The notes: generated from the letters alone by a model not told the origin. A DNA stretch of 64,000 nt from Oryza sativa Japonica Group (GCF_034140825.1 NC_089035.1:43330001-43394000), one strand, 5' to 3'; counted from the first letter of the stretch, positions 33,248-45,864 are shown. Numbers and translations are program-made.

Positions 33248-34362
33248 ATGGCGGCTCTGGTGCAGGTGGTGGCGGTGGCGCTTGCGCTGTGGTGCTGCGG
33301 CGCCGCCGTCGTGGCGTCCGCCGCGGCGTCGAGCCCGCCGCTGGTGTCGCCGAAGGCGAAGCCCGGCGTGCGGCCGAAGCTCCCGCCCAAGACGAAGCTG
33401 ACCACCATCACCTTCAGCCCCCACCACAAGCGCGACTACCAGGTCACCTGCACCAACACCGGCCGCCGTCCCTGCGTCGTCTCCTGCCCTTCCAACTGCC
33501 CCAACAAGTGCCTCGTCGCCTGCGCCTACTGCCTCACCTTCTGCAGTACGCACGCACATATATATATTTCGATTATTCATCCTTCGTTTCCAATTGGATT
33601 AATATTGATATATGTATGAACTCTGTCATGTCAGTGTGCGATCTGTTCCCCGGCACGTCGTGCGGCGACCCACGGTTCACCGGCGCCGACGGCAACACCT
33701 TCTACTTCCACGGCAAGAAGGAGCAGGACTTCTGCATCGTCTCCGACGCCGACCTGCACATCAACGCCCACTTCATCGGCAACCACAACCCGGCCATGAA
33801 GCGTGACTTCACCTGGATCCAGTCCCTCGGCATCAGCTTCGGCGACCACCGCCTCTACATCGGCGCGCGCCGGGCCGCCGAGTGGGACGACGACGAGGAC
33901 CACGTCCAGATCACCTTCGACGGCGAGCCCGTCAACGTCGACGCCGCCAAGGGCGCCCACTGGGTCTCCGCCGCCCTGCCGTCCCTCTCCGTCTCCCGCA
34001 CCGACACCGTCAACGCCGTCGCCGTCGAGCTCGACGGCGTCTTCGCCATCACCGCCAACGCCGTCCCCATCACCGACGACGACTCCCGGATCCACCACTA
34101 CGGCAAGACCGCCAAGGACACCCTCGTCCACCTCGACCTCGGCTACAAGTTCCACGCCCTCTCCGGCGACGTCGACGGCGTGCTCGGCCAGACTTACCGC
34201 CCCACCTACGCCAACAGGCTCAACATCACCGCCAAGATGCCCATCATGGGCGGCGCCGACAAGTACCGCTCCTCGGGCCTCTTCTCGCCGGACTGCGCCG
34301 TCTCCAGGTTCCACCGCCGCCGCACCGCCGGAGACCATGTCGCCCTCGGTTTTGCCTCGTAA
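33248..34362 (+). CDS. Root-cap / LEA-related secreted protein 4 (about 341 aa)
   Basis: Exon 1 33248-33545 and exon 2 33635-34362, same phase 1 intron position, total 1026 nt. The signal peptide is MAALVQVVAVALALWCC plus GAAVVASAAA. A Pro/Lys-rich linker (KAKPGVRPKLPPKTK) precedes the Cys block (VTCTNTGRRPCVVSCPSNC, CLVACAYC, LTFC). The domain keeps CGDPRFTGADGNTFYFHGK, DADLHINAHFIGNHNP and VLGQTYRPTYA but differs at many positions (AEWDDDEDHVQITFDGEPV), so this is the oldest branch of the cluster. GC content at third codon positions is extreme, which produces long antisense frames without meaning. Confidence 0.92.
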
Positions 34363-34824
34363 ATCGCCGATCACTCGTCTACTCCAACCAAGTGAGATAC
34401 GATCGATCGACTATGAAATAAATCGACACTGATCAGTACGTACGTATATACATACTCGTGCACCACGTCAAAGCAAGAAATAATATTCTCATTATGTGGA
34501 TGGTGCATTGATTAATTCCAAAATTTTATTGACTATTATTATGGAGCTCTTTCGATTGAACATGGAGTAATAAGGATTCTTGATTTGTTTTGATGAAAAT
34601 GTGTCACATTCATAACTTTGTTCCATTATTTTTTAATTAGTCTATCGATCAGATTAATATATTACCTAATTAACCTGTGTTAAACTTCAAATCGCGGGGT
34701 GTACTATATGTACCATTTCTGCGTCAACGCTATTACGACCAAATTAAGTTAAGTAAACTAGGAAAAATATTGCGTGAATGCTTAGTACTACGAAAAAACA
34801 CCGGCCTTGACTTGTTTTTGAAGG
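34363..34824. other. 3' flank of root-cap gene 4
   Basis: AT-rich 3' UTR and spacer up to the Pack-MULE target site (TTTTGAAGG at 34816-34824). No other feature is supported. Confidence 0.5.
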
Positions 34825-35539
34825 GGGAAAAAGTACACCGAAGGTCCCTCAACTTGTCATCAGAATACAAAAACGTCCTCGAACCGCAAAACCAGATATC
34901 GCGAGTCTTTTAACTATATAAAACCGGTCACAATAGGTCCCTCGGTGGTTTTATTCCCGGTTTTGTCCTACGTTGCTACTGAGTCAGCGTGGGACCCCAC
35001 GTGGGCCCCGTATGTCAGGATGCCACGTCATCTCCCCCTTCTCTCCCTTCCTCTCTCAGTCATCTCTGCCGCAGGAGAGGAGAGGCGCGGCGCCGCTACA
35101 GCGGCTGCAGCGGGGAAGCACGGCGGCTCCGAGGCCTACGGTGGAGGCCAACGAGCGAGCGAGCGAGCAAGACACGGCGGAGGCGCGGGGAGGCCGGCGA
35201 GCTCCACCGCGTGGAAAGGGAGGAGTCGGGGTGGCCGCGGTCGTCGGCGAGGAGCTCGCAGGTAGGGGGCCCAGAGGAGGCCGTGGCTCGGCGGCTGCCG
35301 CCCTCGCCCATCTCCTCCCCCCGGCGGAAGACGCCGCAGTTCCGCTCCGCCGGCCGCTGCGCCCTCGCCTGCCGCCCTGCGCCTCCGCTTTGCTCCGCCC
35401 TCCACCACGCACTCGCCAACCGCCGCGCGCTCGCACGCCGCCTCCGCCCTCCGCCACACACTCGCCCACCGCCACTCTGCTCCGCTGGCCGCCGCGCGCT
35501 TGCACGCCGCCTCCGCCGACCGCCGCTCAGCCCCACTTG

Positions 35540-36560
35540 CCGCCGCCAGTCGATTTCGAGCGTGCACGGCGTGCTCGTCGCTCAGCGCGCCGTAGGCCTT
35601 GTTCGCCAGCGTTCACGGCGAGCTTGGACCGCCCGGCCTCGCCGCCCCACGCGCCGGCCACGTCGCGCAGGTACCACTTGAGGTTGTGCCACACCAGCTC
35701 GTTCCCGTGGTACAGCGGCGCCGTCGGGTACCTCAGTACCTGGGGACGACGTCGCGTGTGTTGTGAACGCGGAGGAGGCGGGGGCCAAGGCCACGTGCGC
35801 CGTCGAAGCGACTCTTGAAGTCGTGCCCGCCGACGCGCGGGTTGGCGAACACGAACGCGGTGACCGGGCAGCCCGTCGCCGCCAGCGCCGCCACCGCGGC
35901 GCGGGGTGCCCTGTTGTATCCATTCGCGACGATGTCAAACGCGTTCAGCGTCGCGAGTGCGGCGCCAAGGCTGTGTCCCGTCACCCTGATGCTCAGCTCC
36001 TCGCCCTGGTACATGCTCACCACCCTCGCCACCTCGCTCAACACCTGCATGGCGACATCCATGTCAATCAGTAACAATGTGGCAGGTGACCGTGCCGCGC
36101 TACTCCGGCCATTACCTGATCTCGAGCATTGTCCTTGTTGTGGCTGGACTCAGAGTCACTGGAGGTGTACATGGACAGCCATCCTCGGTGCACCATGGCG
36201 TCGGAGGCTTTGTCCCGGAGGAGGTCCTTGGGTGGCGCCATTGACGAACTCCATGTCCTTGATCCATTGTAGCGACTGCACCGTGCCGCGCCACGCGACG
36301 AAGATGTTACGGCGCCCGAGCGCGGCCTTCCCTTCGTCGGTGGCCACCGCGACGTACCCGATCCAGTTGCTCTCCCTGCACCTGCGGAAGCGCGAGACGG
36401 ACTGCAGGATGAACGGCTCCGGCACGGCGACGCACGACCTCGCATACAGGAGGATCCCGTCTCGGCGTCGAAGCCGAACGGCCCGCCCTCGAGCTCCCCG
36501 AACCCCGCGAAGAAGGCGCGCAGCCGCTCCGCTCTCGCGCCCGGTGCGACGTTGGTCACG
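35540..36560 (-). pseudogene. Captured class 3 lipase (phospholipase A1-II/DAD1-like) fragment
   Basis: Read on the minus strand, the blocks follow a plant PLA1-II lipase in order: [79 protein letters not shown], a 71-bp intron (36115-36045), [28 protein letters not shown] (serine nucleophile GxSxG), [29 protein letters not shown] and ELVWHNLKWYL. Frames change at least twice (near 36440 and 36235, and again after 35625), so no full protein is made. The retained intron shows that genomic DNA was captured, as expected for a Pack-MULE. Confidence 0.85.
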
Positions 36561-37035
36561 TACACCCGCCTCCCCGCTGCCGATGCCGCCGATGCCGCGA
36601 CGCCAGAGGATGGGTTCGCGCCAGCGGTGGCGAACTGGGCGGAGACGGCGCGCGGCCGGCGACGACGACGATGCCGCCGCGGCCCACCTCGCGGAGCGCG
36701 CGGCGGGCAGCGGTGCGGGACCGCGCCCCACCGACCTCCTCCCCTCCCGTCGGCTAGCCTGCCCAGAGAAGTGGGAGAGAAAAGGGAAAGAGGAAGGTGA
36801 GAAGTGAGAGAGAGAAGGGAGAGAAGAGGGAAAGAGAAATGTGTTGACGTGGCATCCTAATATGTGGGGCCCACGTGGGTCCTATGCTGACTCAGCAACC
36901 ACGTAGGATAAAACCGGGATCAAAACCGCTGAGGGACCTATTGTGATCGGTTTTGTATAGTTAAAGGACCCGCGATATCTGGTTTAGCGGTTTGATGACG
37001 TTTTTTATCCCGATGACAAGTTGAGGGACCTTTGG

Positions 37036-37947
37036 CGAAAACGCTTACAATCGGTCGTTCGATACCACCGAAAAAATCGGACGCTCCACGTGTTTCTCTG
37101 TTTCTCACACAACGAGTCCACGACTTTTCCTCCTCCCCCTCGCTATAACTTTTCCTCCTCCCCCTCGCTGTAACCGCCCCTGCTTTCCCCATTCTCGCTC
37201 CATCCCTCTCTCTCGCCACGCGCTGCCGTCGTCGGCCGTCGAGACGCCGCCGCCGCAAGCCTTTTGTGCCTCCTTGTTCTTCTCCTCTTTAACTCCTCAT
37301 GTACTCTTCCTCCTCTCCCATTAACATCTCCCCCAACGTGGGTGTTCCTCGAGCTAGATCTAGCCATCCTTGACCTCAAGTATCAGATCCGGGGCAAGGC
37401 CACCATGGGGATAGGGAGAGAGGCACGGATATGGCTTCAGCTCAGGAGCTTCTTGTAGCCACCAACTCCGTCGTCGTGCCCTACCTATGTGATAGAGGAG
37501 GTGAAAAAGTAGTTGCCGGCGCTGACAAAGGTAAAGCTGGTGTGCCTAACTAGTTGGGCAAGAATGTTGCACACCCTATTCTTTTGATGTTGCACACAAT
37601 GTTTACTTGATGTTGCAATTAGTCTTTTTTGGATGTTGCACAAATTGGTATAATGATTTCTTGATGTTACAATATTCTGTTTTGTGTGTTGCAACAAGTG
37701 TTCTTGGATGTTGCAATATTCTGGTTTTGTGCGTTGCAACAAGTGTTCTTGGATGTTGCATGTGATTGAAACATCTTTTGATAAATCAATGAAACATTCT
37801 TGATCGAGTTATGGAACACGCTGGAACAATTCTTGTTGAAACATTTTTTTCATCGGATTATGAAACATCTGAAACATTTTTTTATGTGTGATGGAACACG
37901 TCCGATGTTTCATCATCCATCGGACGTCCGATTTGTAGCGCTCCCCG
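37036..37947. mobile_element. Second MULE nested in the right TIR of the Pack-MULE
   Basis: 912 bp flanked by GACCTTTGG (37027-37035 and 37948-37956). The bases outside join seamlessly into the expected Pack-MULE terminus (GGGACCTTTGG then TGTACTTTTT). Its own ends are related inverted repeats: CGAAAACGCTTACAATCGG at the left versus CGGGGAGCGCTACAAATCGG, the complement of the right, each followed by CGT-CGAT. The right part has repeated GATGTTGCAAC/TGAAACATT motifs (37565-37900). No coding capacity is recognised. Confidence 0.8.
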
Positions 37948-38000
37948 GACCTTTGGTGTACTTTTTCCTTTTGAAGGGGTGGACTTTTCGTACTCGTGGA

Positions 38001-38045
38001 TGGGCCTACCAAAATGAGGCCCAAGATGGAGTTTGAGATGGGCCC
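38001..38045 (+). promoter_or_regulatory. Three TGGGCY/RGCCCA motifs before the BTB gene
   Basis: TGGGCCT (38001), its complement AGGCCCA (38017-38023) and TGGGCCC (38039-38045) cluster about 110-150 bases before the start codon at 38154. They lie just 24 bp beyond the Pack-MULE target site, so the transposon abuts the core promoter. Confidence 0.5.
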
Positions 38046-38153
38046 GTTTCTGTCTCCAATTCCAGCCCGTCTCTTATCTCTCTCGTGTCTTCTTCACAAA
38101 AGAAAACGACAAAAAAAAAGTCATTCCAACACAAGCCCACCTAAGCGAGCACG

Positions 38154-41100
38154 ATGCACGGCGGCGCGTCCTTCGCCGCCGCCGGCGAAGACGCCGGCGA
38201 CGCGGTTCTCCTGGAGATCACCGACGCGTCCTTCATCGCCGGGGAAGCTGACCCCTCGCCTCCACCTCCCGTCTCCGTCGACGACCTCGCCGGCCTAGAC
38301 CCCCTGCCGTACCCGACCATCTGGGTTCGCGCCGACCGCACCAGGCAAGCCCTCGCCGCGCCCTCTTCTCCGGATTCACCGGCCAATGAGCTGCTTGTAT
38401 TCTAATCCCGCGTCGCGTGATTCTGGCCAGGCTAATCGAGAGCTCCTCCTACTTCCGCGCCCTCCTCGGCGGCAGCTTCAGGTCAGTAATCTAGTCGCCC
38501 CGACGCGATCGAGCTCTCAATCTCTCAAACCTATCAACAGCAAATCCTAAGTAATTGTCTGACATTTTCCCGCGGCTCCTGTGGGCAGTGAATCTGGGAG
38601 AGCGCATGTGCAGATCAGCTGCAACCTCGAGGCGGCCGTGCAAGTCCTCATCTATCTGTTTGAGCCTTCTGGGAGTTTGACGATTACGCACCACACCTTT
38701 CTACCGCTAATGGAGGTATTCAGTCTTGGGTTAGCTTTTTAATGGCTTTGGTGCAGAAGTTGTTGACCGGCATTTGTGTACATATGAAATCACAGCTGCT
38801 AATCAACACAATTACTAGTAATTGGTCAGTTAGCTCAATTTGAGTAAACATACCATGTTTTGGAAATTTTGTGTTATGTGAAATGTGAGCAAAAATGCCA
38901 TGTATTTGTGTCTCCATGAACTGTTGCTTAACTGGGTTCGAGCTCGAAGGTTCAGATTGTGGTCATTATGCACCTTTATAATTTGAGGCTAGTGCTATTA
39001 AGTTTTGGTGTATGGTCAGTGATGCTCACTGGTGGTATTATGAACTTAATATTTGCAGGGTGGCTTGTTTCTGGCTGCTGAGAATCTTCTAACAGAATGT
39101 GAAAGGTGGTTCCGCACCATGAGCTCTCAAAGTTCCTCGCTATTGGCCCCATTAGATTTCTTAATTGACACCTGGTACTTTGCTCAAGAGCATGGTGAGC
39201 CATATTTTGTTGCCGCTTTGTTCTAATGGTTCTTATACTTTTGCATAACGAAATCTATTCAAAGATCTAATTCTTGTTGACATTTGTATGATTGCAGGGA
39301 TTAATTATGTTCAAGATATATGCCCAGGATATTTAGCTCAGAATTTTGTAGGTACAATATACTAAGTTGCAATGCTGCCATACCTTTCTGCATACTATCA
39401 ATTTGTTTCCTAACAATATCTTCCTTCAGTTTGAAAAGTTTATGTGTGACTGATTCTACAAGCAGTTAGTTTTGTTCCACTCATGGTCCTTTCGGAGATT
39501 CTAGAACATTAAGGACCCGCAGTCACCATATTTGACTCACATAAACCATGTTTGTAGCCTACAATTGACATTAATATTTCACATTTTCAGATAGGAAAAT
39601 TCTAGAAACTGTAGAGGCTGGATGAATTTTCATGTGCTCTATTTATGGTTGATGAACCGGTGCATGTTGGCATTTATGAATGATGATTACTGCTTGAATT
39701 GAAGAAAAGGGTTTGTCTAGATTCAGAGGAAAAGCTCACTGATTTTTTACTTTTTATGGAGAAAATAAAGATATTCTCTTTGTTAGCAGCGTCATGTCGT
39801 TTATAGCCTTATAGTGTTTTAGACCATATTTTTTCCCCTTCTTGTAATAATTAAATAGACTATGCCTTTCTTATTCAGACACTGCTTTAACCAAGAAAGC
39901 TTATGATATTCTATAAAAAAGAAAAAAAAAGTTATGATGTTAAAATGATGATAGGCCAACTTACCAGTTGAATATATATGCAGTGGGGCTACCTTTATTT
40001 GGCATGAAATGTATTCATGTATAATTACCACTGGGTGAATCCCATACAGGTGCAGGTTATCTCCAGGAGGTCGTTTGTTAAACTTCCCTATGATTTGTTA
40101 TATTCTACAATCGAGTGCCCCTTTCTGACCGTGGATAGGTTTGTTTTAATTTTTCAGCGCTTTTCCATAATCAAATCGCTGTGCTTTCATCTCGATGCTA
40201 AAATTTGATCTACTGACCTTGTCCAGTGAAAAACAATTATGCGAAGCAATCCTATGCTGGATTACTGAAAATATGCTATGCTGTGAAGAACTACCTCCCA
40301 ACTCAGTAGATCACCAGCTGTACCTTCTTAATAAAGTACACCTCTCTGTGACCCATCTATACAATGTTACATGACTTATACCATCATATATGTGTTGCCT
40401 CCTTGGTTTGTTCATTGACTACATTTATGTATGTTTTCTACCACTTCACTGAATATTTTGGCCACACAGATTTAAGTCTATCTTTCTGTTTAAACCTGTT
40501 CTGCAGGTGAGGATATGCCTCTTACCTTTAGAATTTGCAGCAGGTATGATTCCTTGATCATGAGTTTTTAATTGATAATAACATTATGTTATGCGGTTCT
40601 CTTGTTTGATCTTTTGCTATGTCAAGACATAATCCATGCTTTTTGATTCATTTTTGTAGGAACAAAGAGAAACTGGGCTGAGTTCGGAAGCAAAGTAGAG
40701 AGTAGGATTCTTAATCTGCTCAAGGATAGTTTGCGAACAGTATTGGATGCAATTGCTGATGACAACTTGGAGAGTTACCGTGTTCGAATTACAGAATATT
40801 CTAAGGTTTTTATTTTTGCCACCTCTGTTGTAATAATGTTGTTTTGATATATTTGAATTGTCTAGAATTCTTTTCTTTTTGGTGTTTCTTAAAAATATAA
40901 TACTTTTTTAGTGACTACATAAATTGGTCGCAACCACTTCATGTATACCTTGTTTGAATGACTACATATTGCTTTTATTTTATCAATTGTTGTAAAAATA
41001 GGTAAATTATGCTTTACTTTGTATATAAAAAATCTTCTTATAAAACCTACAAAATATTATAGGCTCAATAACTCTTTTTACATGCTTCGTGTGAAGATAT

Positions 41101-44100
41101 CCTTCTGTTATGACAAAGTGCTATCCTGCATTATCAAAAGAGATTCTGGTCCTTTCATTGTCTATTGCAGATCATGCACTTCGTTGCACTTCTCACTGAT
41201 GAAGATTTTGTTTTGCAGAAAATAGTGCTTTCTGGTTGTCCACAAATAACTACTGAAATCTTGTACATATCAGTGCTCCCCCCTACTAATGTGGGTGCCT
41301 CATTGAATAAAAGGTTAGAAAGTTCATGGGCCCAAGTTGATTACCGAAATATCATCCTTTACAATGAGCTGGAGGAGGCTGTTAAAAGCTCATCATTTGG
41401 AAATGTGCACATGGTGGATCTCTCAAAATGTCCAAATGCACATTTTAGCACTGCAATTGACTGGTTGAAGTTGGCATTTCCAGAATTGAGGATATTCAGA
41501 GCTTCCTTTTGTTTGACATTTCAGTTCGAAGACTTGTTATATCTGCTACTGACTTGTCCATGGATTAATGAAATTGATTTGTCTATTGATACGAGCATTA
41601 TAGCACAAATGCATTCAGTTATCTCTTCCAGATTTGAAGGACGGGGCGCAGTGAAGCCAAAGCTCACAAGATATTATGCACAGGATCCGCTATGTGATAC
41701 CACAATGAACTCATATATCTCAAATATATCAAAATTGATATTGGAAGGCAGAAATGATATTACTGGTTGGAAATATGTTCTGTTCCTACTATTGATTTCT
41801 TTATAGTTATGGATTTGGTTATAAGAAATCTTGTAACCATGTATGTGCCTTTTCTTTTTGCGTGTGTGTATGCAGATGTGGACCTGTTGAAGATATCCAT
41901 TCTGAAGAACTCTCTTTGTTATATAAACATTAAAAATTGCACCCTATTGACAGATGATGGTATTTCTAAATTATTACTCAAGTGTACGAAGATTCATTCA
42001 ATGGTTCTTTCTTATACTTCTTTTGGAAATCAGTCGATTCAAACTCTATGCAATTCCAATCCTCTGGACAGCATGGATGAGTGTAGGCATGTAATGGCAT
42101 TTAGAATGCAAGAATTGCACCTGGATGGGTGCAAAGGTAAACATGGCTTTTGTTTCATGTCAAAACTTTCTCCACAACTAAGCAGATCATAACTTCCTAG
42201 GACAGCAGAAGTGGCATTCTTATTTCTATGTTCTATTAACTTTACGCTCCATTAGCCTAGCATGGGGGAATCTGGGTAATATAAATTTATCTACGTGCAC
42301 TGTGCAGGTATTGGTTATGCCGCTATGTCTCAGCTAATGAGTAATGTGAATATAACAAACTTCCTATGTTTAAGGGAGACAACACTTACCGATGGCGCTC
42401 TCTGCAACTTTGTTGGCTCTTCACTTGAGTTTCTTGATATTTCCGAGACCGTGGTATGGTTTTCTGTTTCAAATTATATGCATATGGTCACCTTTTTATA
42501 TATCAGAATATCAGATGATTTTCCTATTCTTTGAACCAAAGTACTTGTGATGCTAAGCAAATATTCTTCAGTTTTGAACTTTATAAGAATCAAACACTGC
42601 AATTGACTAGTTGAAGAAATGCTTAGACTGAGACTTGCAGTGAATTTGCTCAGTTGGAGACTATAGATAAACAATATTTTTACAATTAACTTAGGTAAGG
42701 GTAACATGTACTGGACTATAGATTGTGATTTATCTTTCTGTAGCTTTCAGCGATATGCAATATTGAATTATGGAACAAAGTCTGCAATGTTTTGATGATC
42801 ACACAAACCAAGCTCTACTCGTCCAACATTGAATAGAAGTATATGATTGAAATGATCTTTCTTATTGTACATCTGAAAAGGGGGCCCATCACATTTTCTA
42901 CTTTTGTGTCTGCAAAGGACAGAGACAGACTACAGCAGTGCAGTCATGGTTCATGATTACTGTCTTTTATCGTTATGCTGCCATAAAAGAACCATTACTA
43001 TGGTCTGTTTTGATATATATAGTCTTAAAAGTTTTGTCGCCTCAAAATTACAGGTTTCCATGGTATCATTAGCACCAGTTATAAGAAGAAATTCTAACTT
43101 GAGATGTCTGAAAGCAGCTGGATGCCGTAACTTGCTATTTGAACATGGTGAAGTAGAAGCGATGAGTGGTGGTAATATATACGGAGATTTTCTACAAGAA
43201 ATAACCAGTACTTGCTGCTTAGAGGATGTTGAAATGGGATGGGCATTTTGCCCTATTCGAGTTACAACCCTTATTCCTTCTTTTAGTAAAGTAAGAAAGA
43301 TGACTATTGGACTTGGCACAACATTACCAGAGAATATATTGTGTGCTCTTCCTGATATTTGTCCATTCCTAGAGTCTTTGGTTCTTAGGTTTCAGGTGTG
43401 TCTCTGGCTCTTCTCCCTACTATTTGTTCAATAATAAAACTAATTGTGCCTTTAATTCTTTTAATAACCGGATGATGTACATACCAGATGATCTCTGACA
43501 AAGTTGTAAGAAATCTGTTGAAATCCTCAACGAAGCTTCGGGTGCTTTGCCTGTACTCTTGTCTTGGCAATTTAACTTCATTTAGCTTCCAAATCAAGGC
43601 ACCATTGCTAAGAATCTTAAGGCTTGAGTGGATTACTCCATGGATGACAAATGATGACTTGGCAGTTCTTATACAGAACTATAACTTAGTTGAACTTTCA
43701 CTGTCTGGTTGCAAACTCCTTGACTCCAGTAAGTTCTACTTTCGGATTCAGTATGTGGACCACTCGTGATGCTGTTGGGTTGAGTTTTTTTTTGTGATCA
43801 ACAGACTCTCAAGAGTTAATCTCGTCTGGGTGGCCAAACTTGACTTGTTTACACCTTGAGGTATATTATAACTACAATTTTTTACATGGGGCATTTGATT
43901 AAAAATTATCTTTATCTTTGCAGTTTTTATTTAAGCCAAAATTTCAAGGTTTCAGTGCTGTTATATCTGTAGCCACCCTCTTAAATAAGTAACTTCTAAC
44001 AGAACTAAAGGATATAATGTATTCATGTCCATACTTTATGCATCAGCATGTATGTACTGTATAATCGTAGTTATTTCACTAGTAGATGTTTATATTTCTT

Positions 44101-45864
44101 GATATCATCACGAATATACCTTTTTGTACATTGATTAGGCATTCAATGTATTGAAAACTCCAATCTACAGCTGAAATTGTTAACATCCTCCAAACCCCAT
44201 CTCTTATGTATAGGCTTGTTGATTTACAGGAATGTGGTCAGATAACACTTGACGGGGTTTCTTCAATTTTAAACTGTAAAGCTTTGGAAGATCTGTTACT
44301 TCGGCACACGGTGAGCATAGAAATGCCGTAGCCATGTAGTTGAGATAATTGATAGTATGATCTAAAAACTCATAAACCTAAATATTTTGTATGCTATTGT
44401 GTTTGTGTAACTGTAAATCCTACAAATAAAGCATTTTTAGAACTATAAATTAAATTAAAGGATGTGTAGCAACTTGTTGCTCTTTACACAAAGGTTGTTA
44501 GGTTTATGACTTGTGCTGCTATAGGAATAATCCTTTCACCATGATGTTTCACCATTATTAATATGCATGCTATTGCAATTTAAACTTGCAGCAAATCCTG
44601 CTTCATGCTTCATAGTCATCATGCTTTTTTTTTCTTTATTAGAATGATGTGCAGTGACAACGGCATTTCCTGCCATAGTGTTGGCAAGTCACCTTCATAG
44701 GTTATCCAACACAAATCGTTATTCACCTCGAGTTTATTTTGACAGGACCATCAATTGATTGCTTGCAGTTATTCTGGTTAAGGTTTAGCATTAGACCATT
44801 GTAATATGTTACTCCCTCCGTTTCGTTTTATTTGACACCGTTGACTTTTTAGCACATGTTTGACCGTTCGTCTTATTCAAAAACTTTTGTGAAATATGTA
44901 AAACTATACGTATGCATAAAAGTATATTTAACAATGAATCAAATGATAGGAAAAGAATTAATAATTATTTAAATTTTTTGAATAAGACGAGCAGTCAAAC
45001 ATGTGCTAAAAAGTCAACGGTGTCAAATAAAACGAAACGGAGGGAGTACTACTTAGTGTTTACAGTGGTACCTGACTGGGAAAGAATTACCATTTGTGCA
45101 TATAATTCTGGCGGGGTAGTTTTCTACATCATACACTGTGTAGATTCAGGATGGTGTAAGCAGTAAGCACAGTGCTTTGATCTTTCCCCTGCAAACGGTT
45201 AACCCTTGTGCATAGCTCAGTTACTTGAATGAACGTTTAAATGACAAGAAACAAGAATGAACACTGCCACTAAATGATTCAATGTGCAACTATTTCTGCT
45301 AACAAGCTTTCGTTGAAGATGTTTAAACTGTATACTGGTTAAGTGGTTTATGAGGCTTGGTCGTTACAGGGCAAAGGTATTGGAAGAACCATCATAACTG
45401 ATGCCATAACAGAGGTACCTATCTTATCTATTAATTGGTTTTGCTGCCCTTGCAACATTATATAGGTCACATAGGTGCAACTCATTTTGCTGTTTATTTC
45501 AGTTACCACTACTAAGAAAGCTAGCTCTGGATCTTTGTGATGCTTCTGAAGAAGGCTACGATAGCCCAAATGTGAGTATATTCCAAAGATTTTGCCGAGT
45601 TGGGCGGGTTAATAATAATAATAACTGAATAAAGATGCTAATATCTTTGCAATTGTTTTGAAGAACCCGGAGGGGAAGATGATGAGGACCATAACGATGA
45701 GCAGATGCAAGTCGGTGAGGTCTTGTTTCGAGCTCCACAGGGAAGGATCCTCAAACTCAAAACCAGTGCACAAGGAGACGATTGTGTTGGAATGGAGCAG
45801 CAGACAGCTAAGAACCACCATAGTGAAAGAAAAAATACGTTGGAGTACGCCGATTTTCTTGTAA
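38154..45864 (+). CDS. FBL11: BTB/POZ and leucine-rich-repeat protein, FBL11-like (about 972 aa)
   Basis: Nineteen exons: 38154-38344, 38431-38481, 38589-38715, 39059-39194, 39298-39347, 40056-40138, 40227-40335, 40507-40543, 40660-40805, 41219-41765, 41876-42136, 42308-42453, 43054-43395, 43488-43728, 43805-43860, 44230-44310, 45370-45414, 45503-45571, 45664-45864; total 2919 nt. The N-terminus has a BTB fold (LIESSSYFRALLGGSF, then VLIYLFEPSGSLTI). A BACK-like helical part follows (CEAILCWITENMLC). The rest is LRRs of the F-box/LRR type (VVLSGCPQITTEIL, MVDLSKCPNAHFSTAI, LHLDGCKGIGYAAM, LEFLDISETV, LVELSLSGCKLLDS, LTCLHLEECGQITLDGV). The expected role is a substrate adaptor for a CUL3-type ubiquitin ligase, inferred from the domain order. 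Intron 1 uses a GC donor (AG|GCAAGC); intron 16 holds a Stowaway. The start of exon 10 could also be 41171 and that of exon 6 could be 40050, both in frame. Confidence 0.85.
44812..45046. mobile_element. Stowaway MITE in BTB gene intron 16, 235 bp
   Basis: CTCCCTCCGTTTCGTTTTAT and ATAAAACGAAACGGAGGGAG are nearly perfect TIRs between TA pairs (44810-44811, 45047-45048). TIR symmetry suggests a fairly young insertion. Confidence 0.9.

Larger units (their letters stand above)
34825..37968. mobile_element. Pack-MULE carrying a lipase fragment, interrupted by a second MULE
   Basis: Target duplication TTTTGAAGG at 34816-34824 and 37969-37977. The left TIR (from about 34825: GGGAAAAAGTACACCGAAGG, TCCCTCAACTTGTCAT, ACCAGATATCGCG, CACAATAGGTCCCTC, CCACGTGGGCCC) extends ~230 bp. 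It is mirrored by 36810-37035 plus the last bases at 37957-37968. The right TIR is cut in two at 37036 by another element. The interior has a GC-rich block (35060-35540) of unknown origin and a lipase gene fragment on the minus strand. No transposase is seen. Without the nested insert the element would be about 2.2 kb. Confidence 0.85.

Noticed and set aside
34973-35818. 281-residue Arg/Pro-rich frame in the Pack-MULE
   Set aside because: GC-rich filler read in several frames on both strands, none with a domain; it overlaps the antisense lipase fragment.
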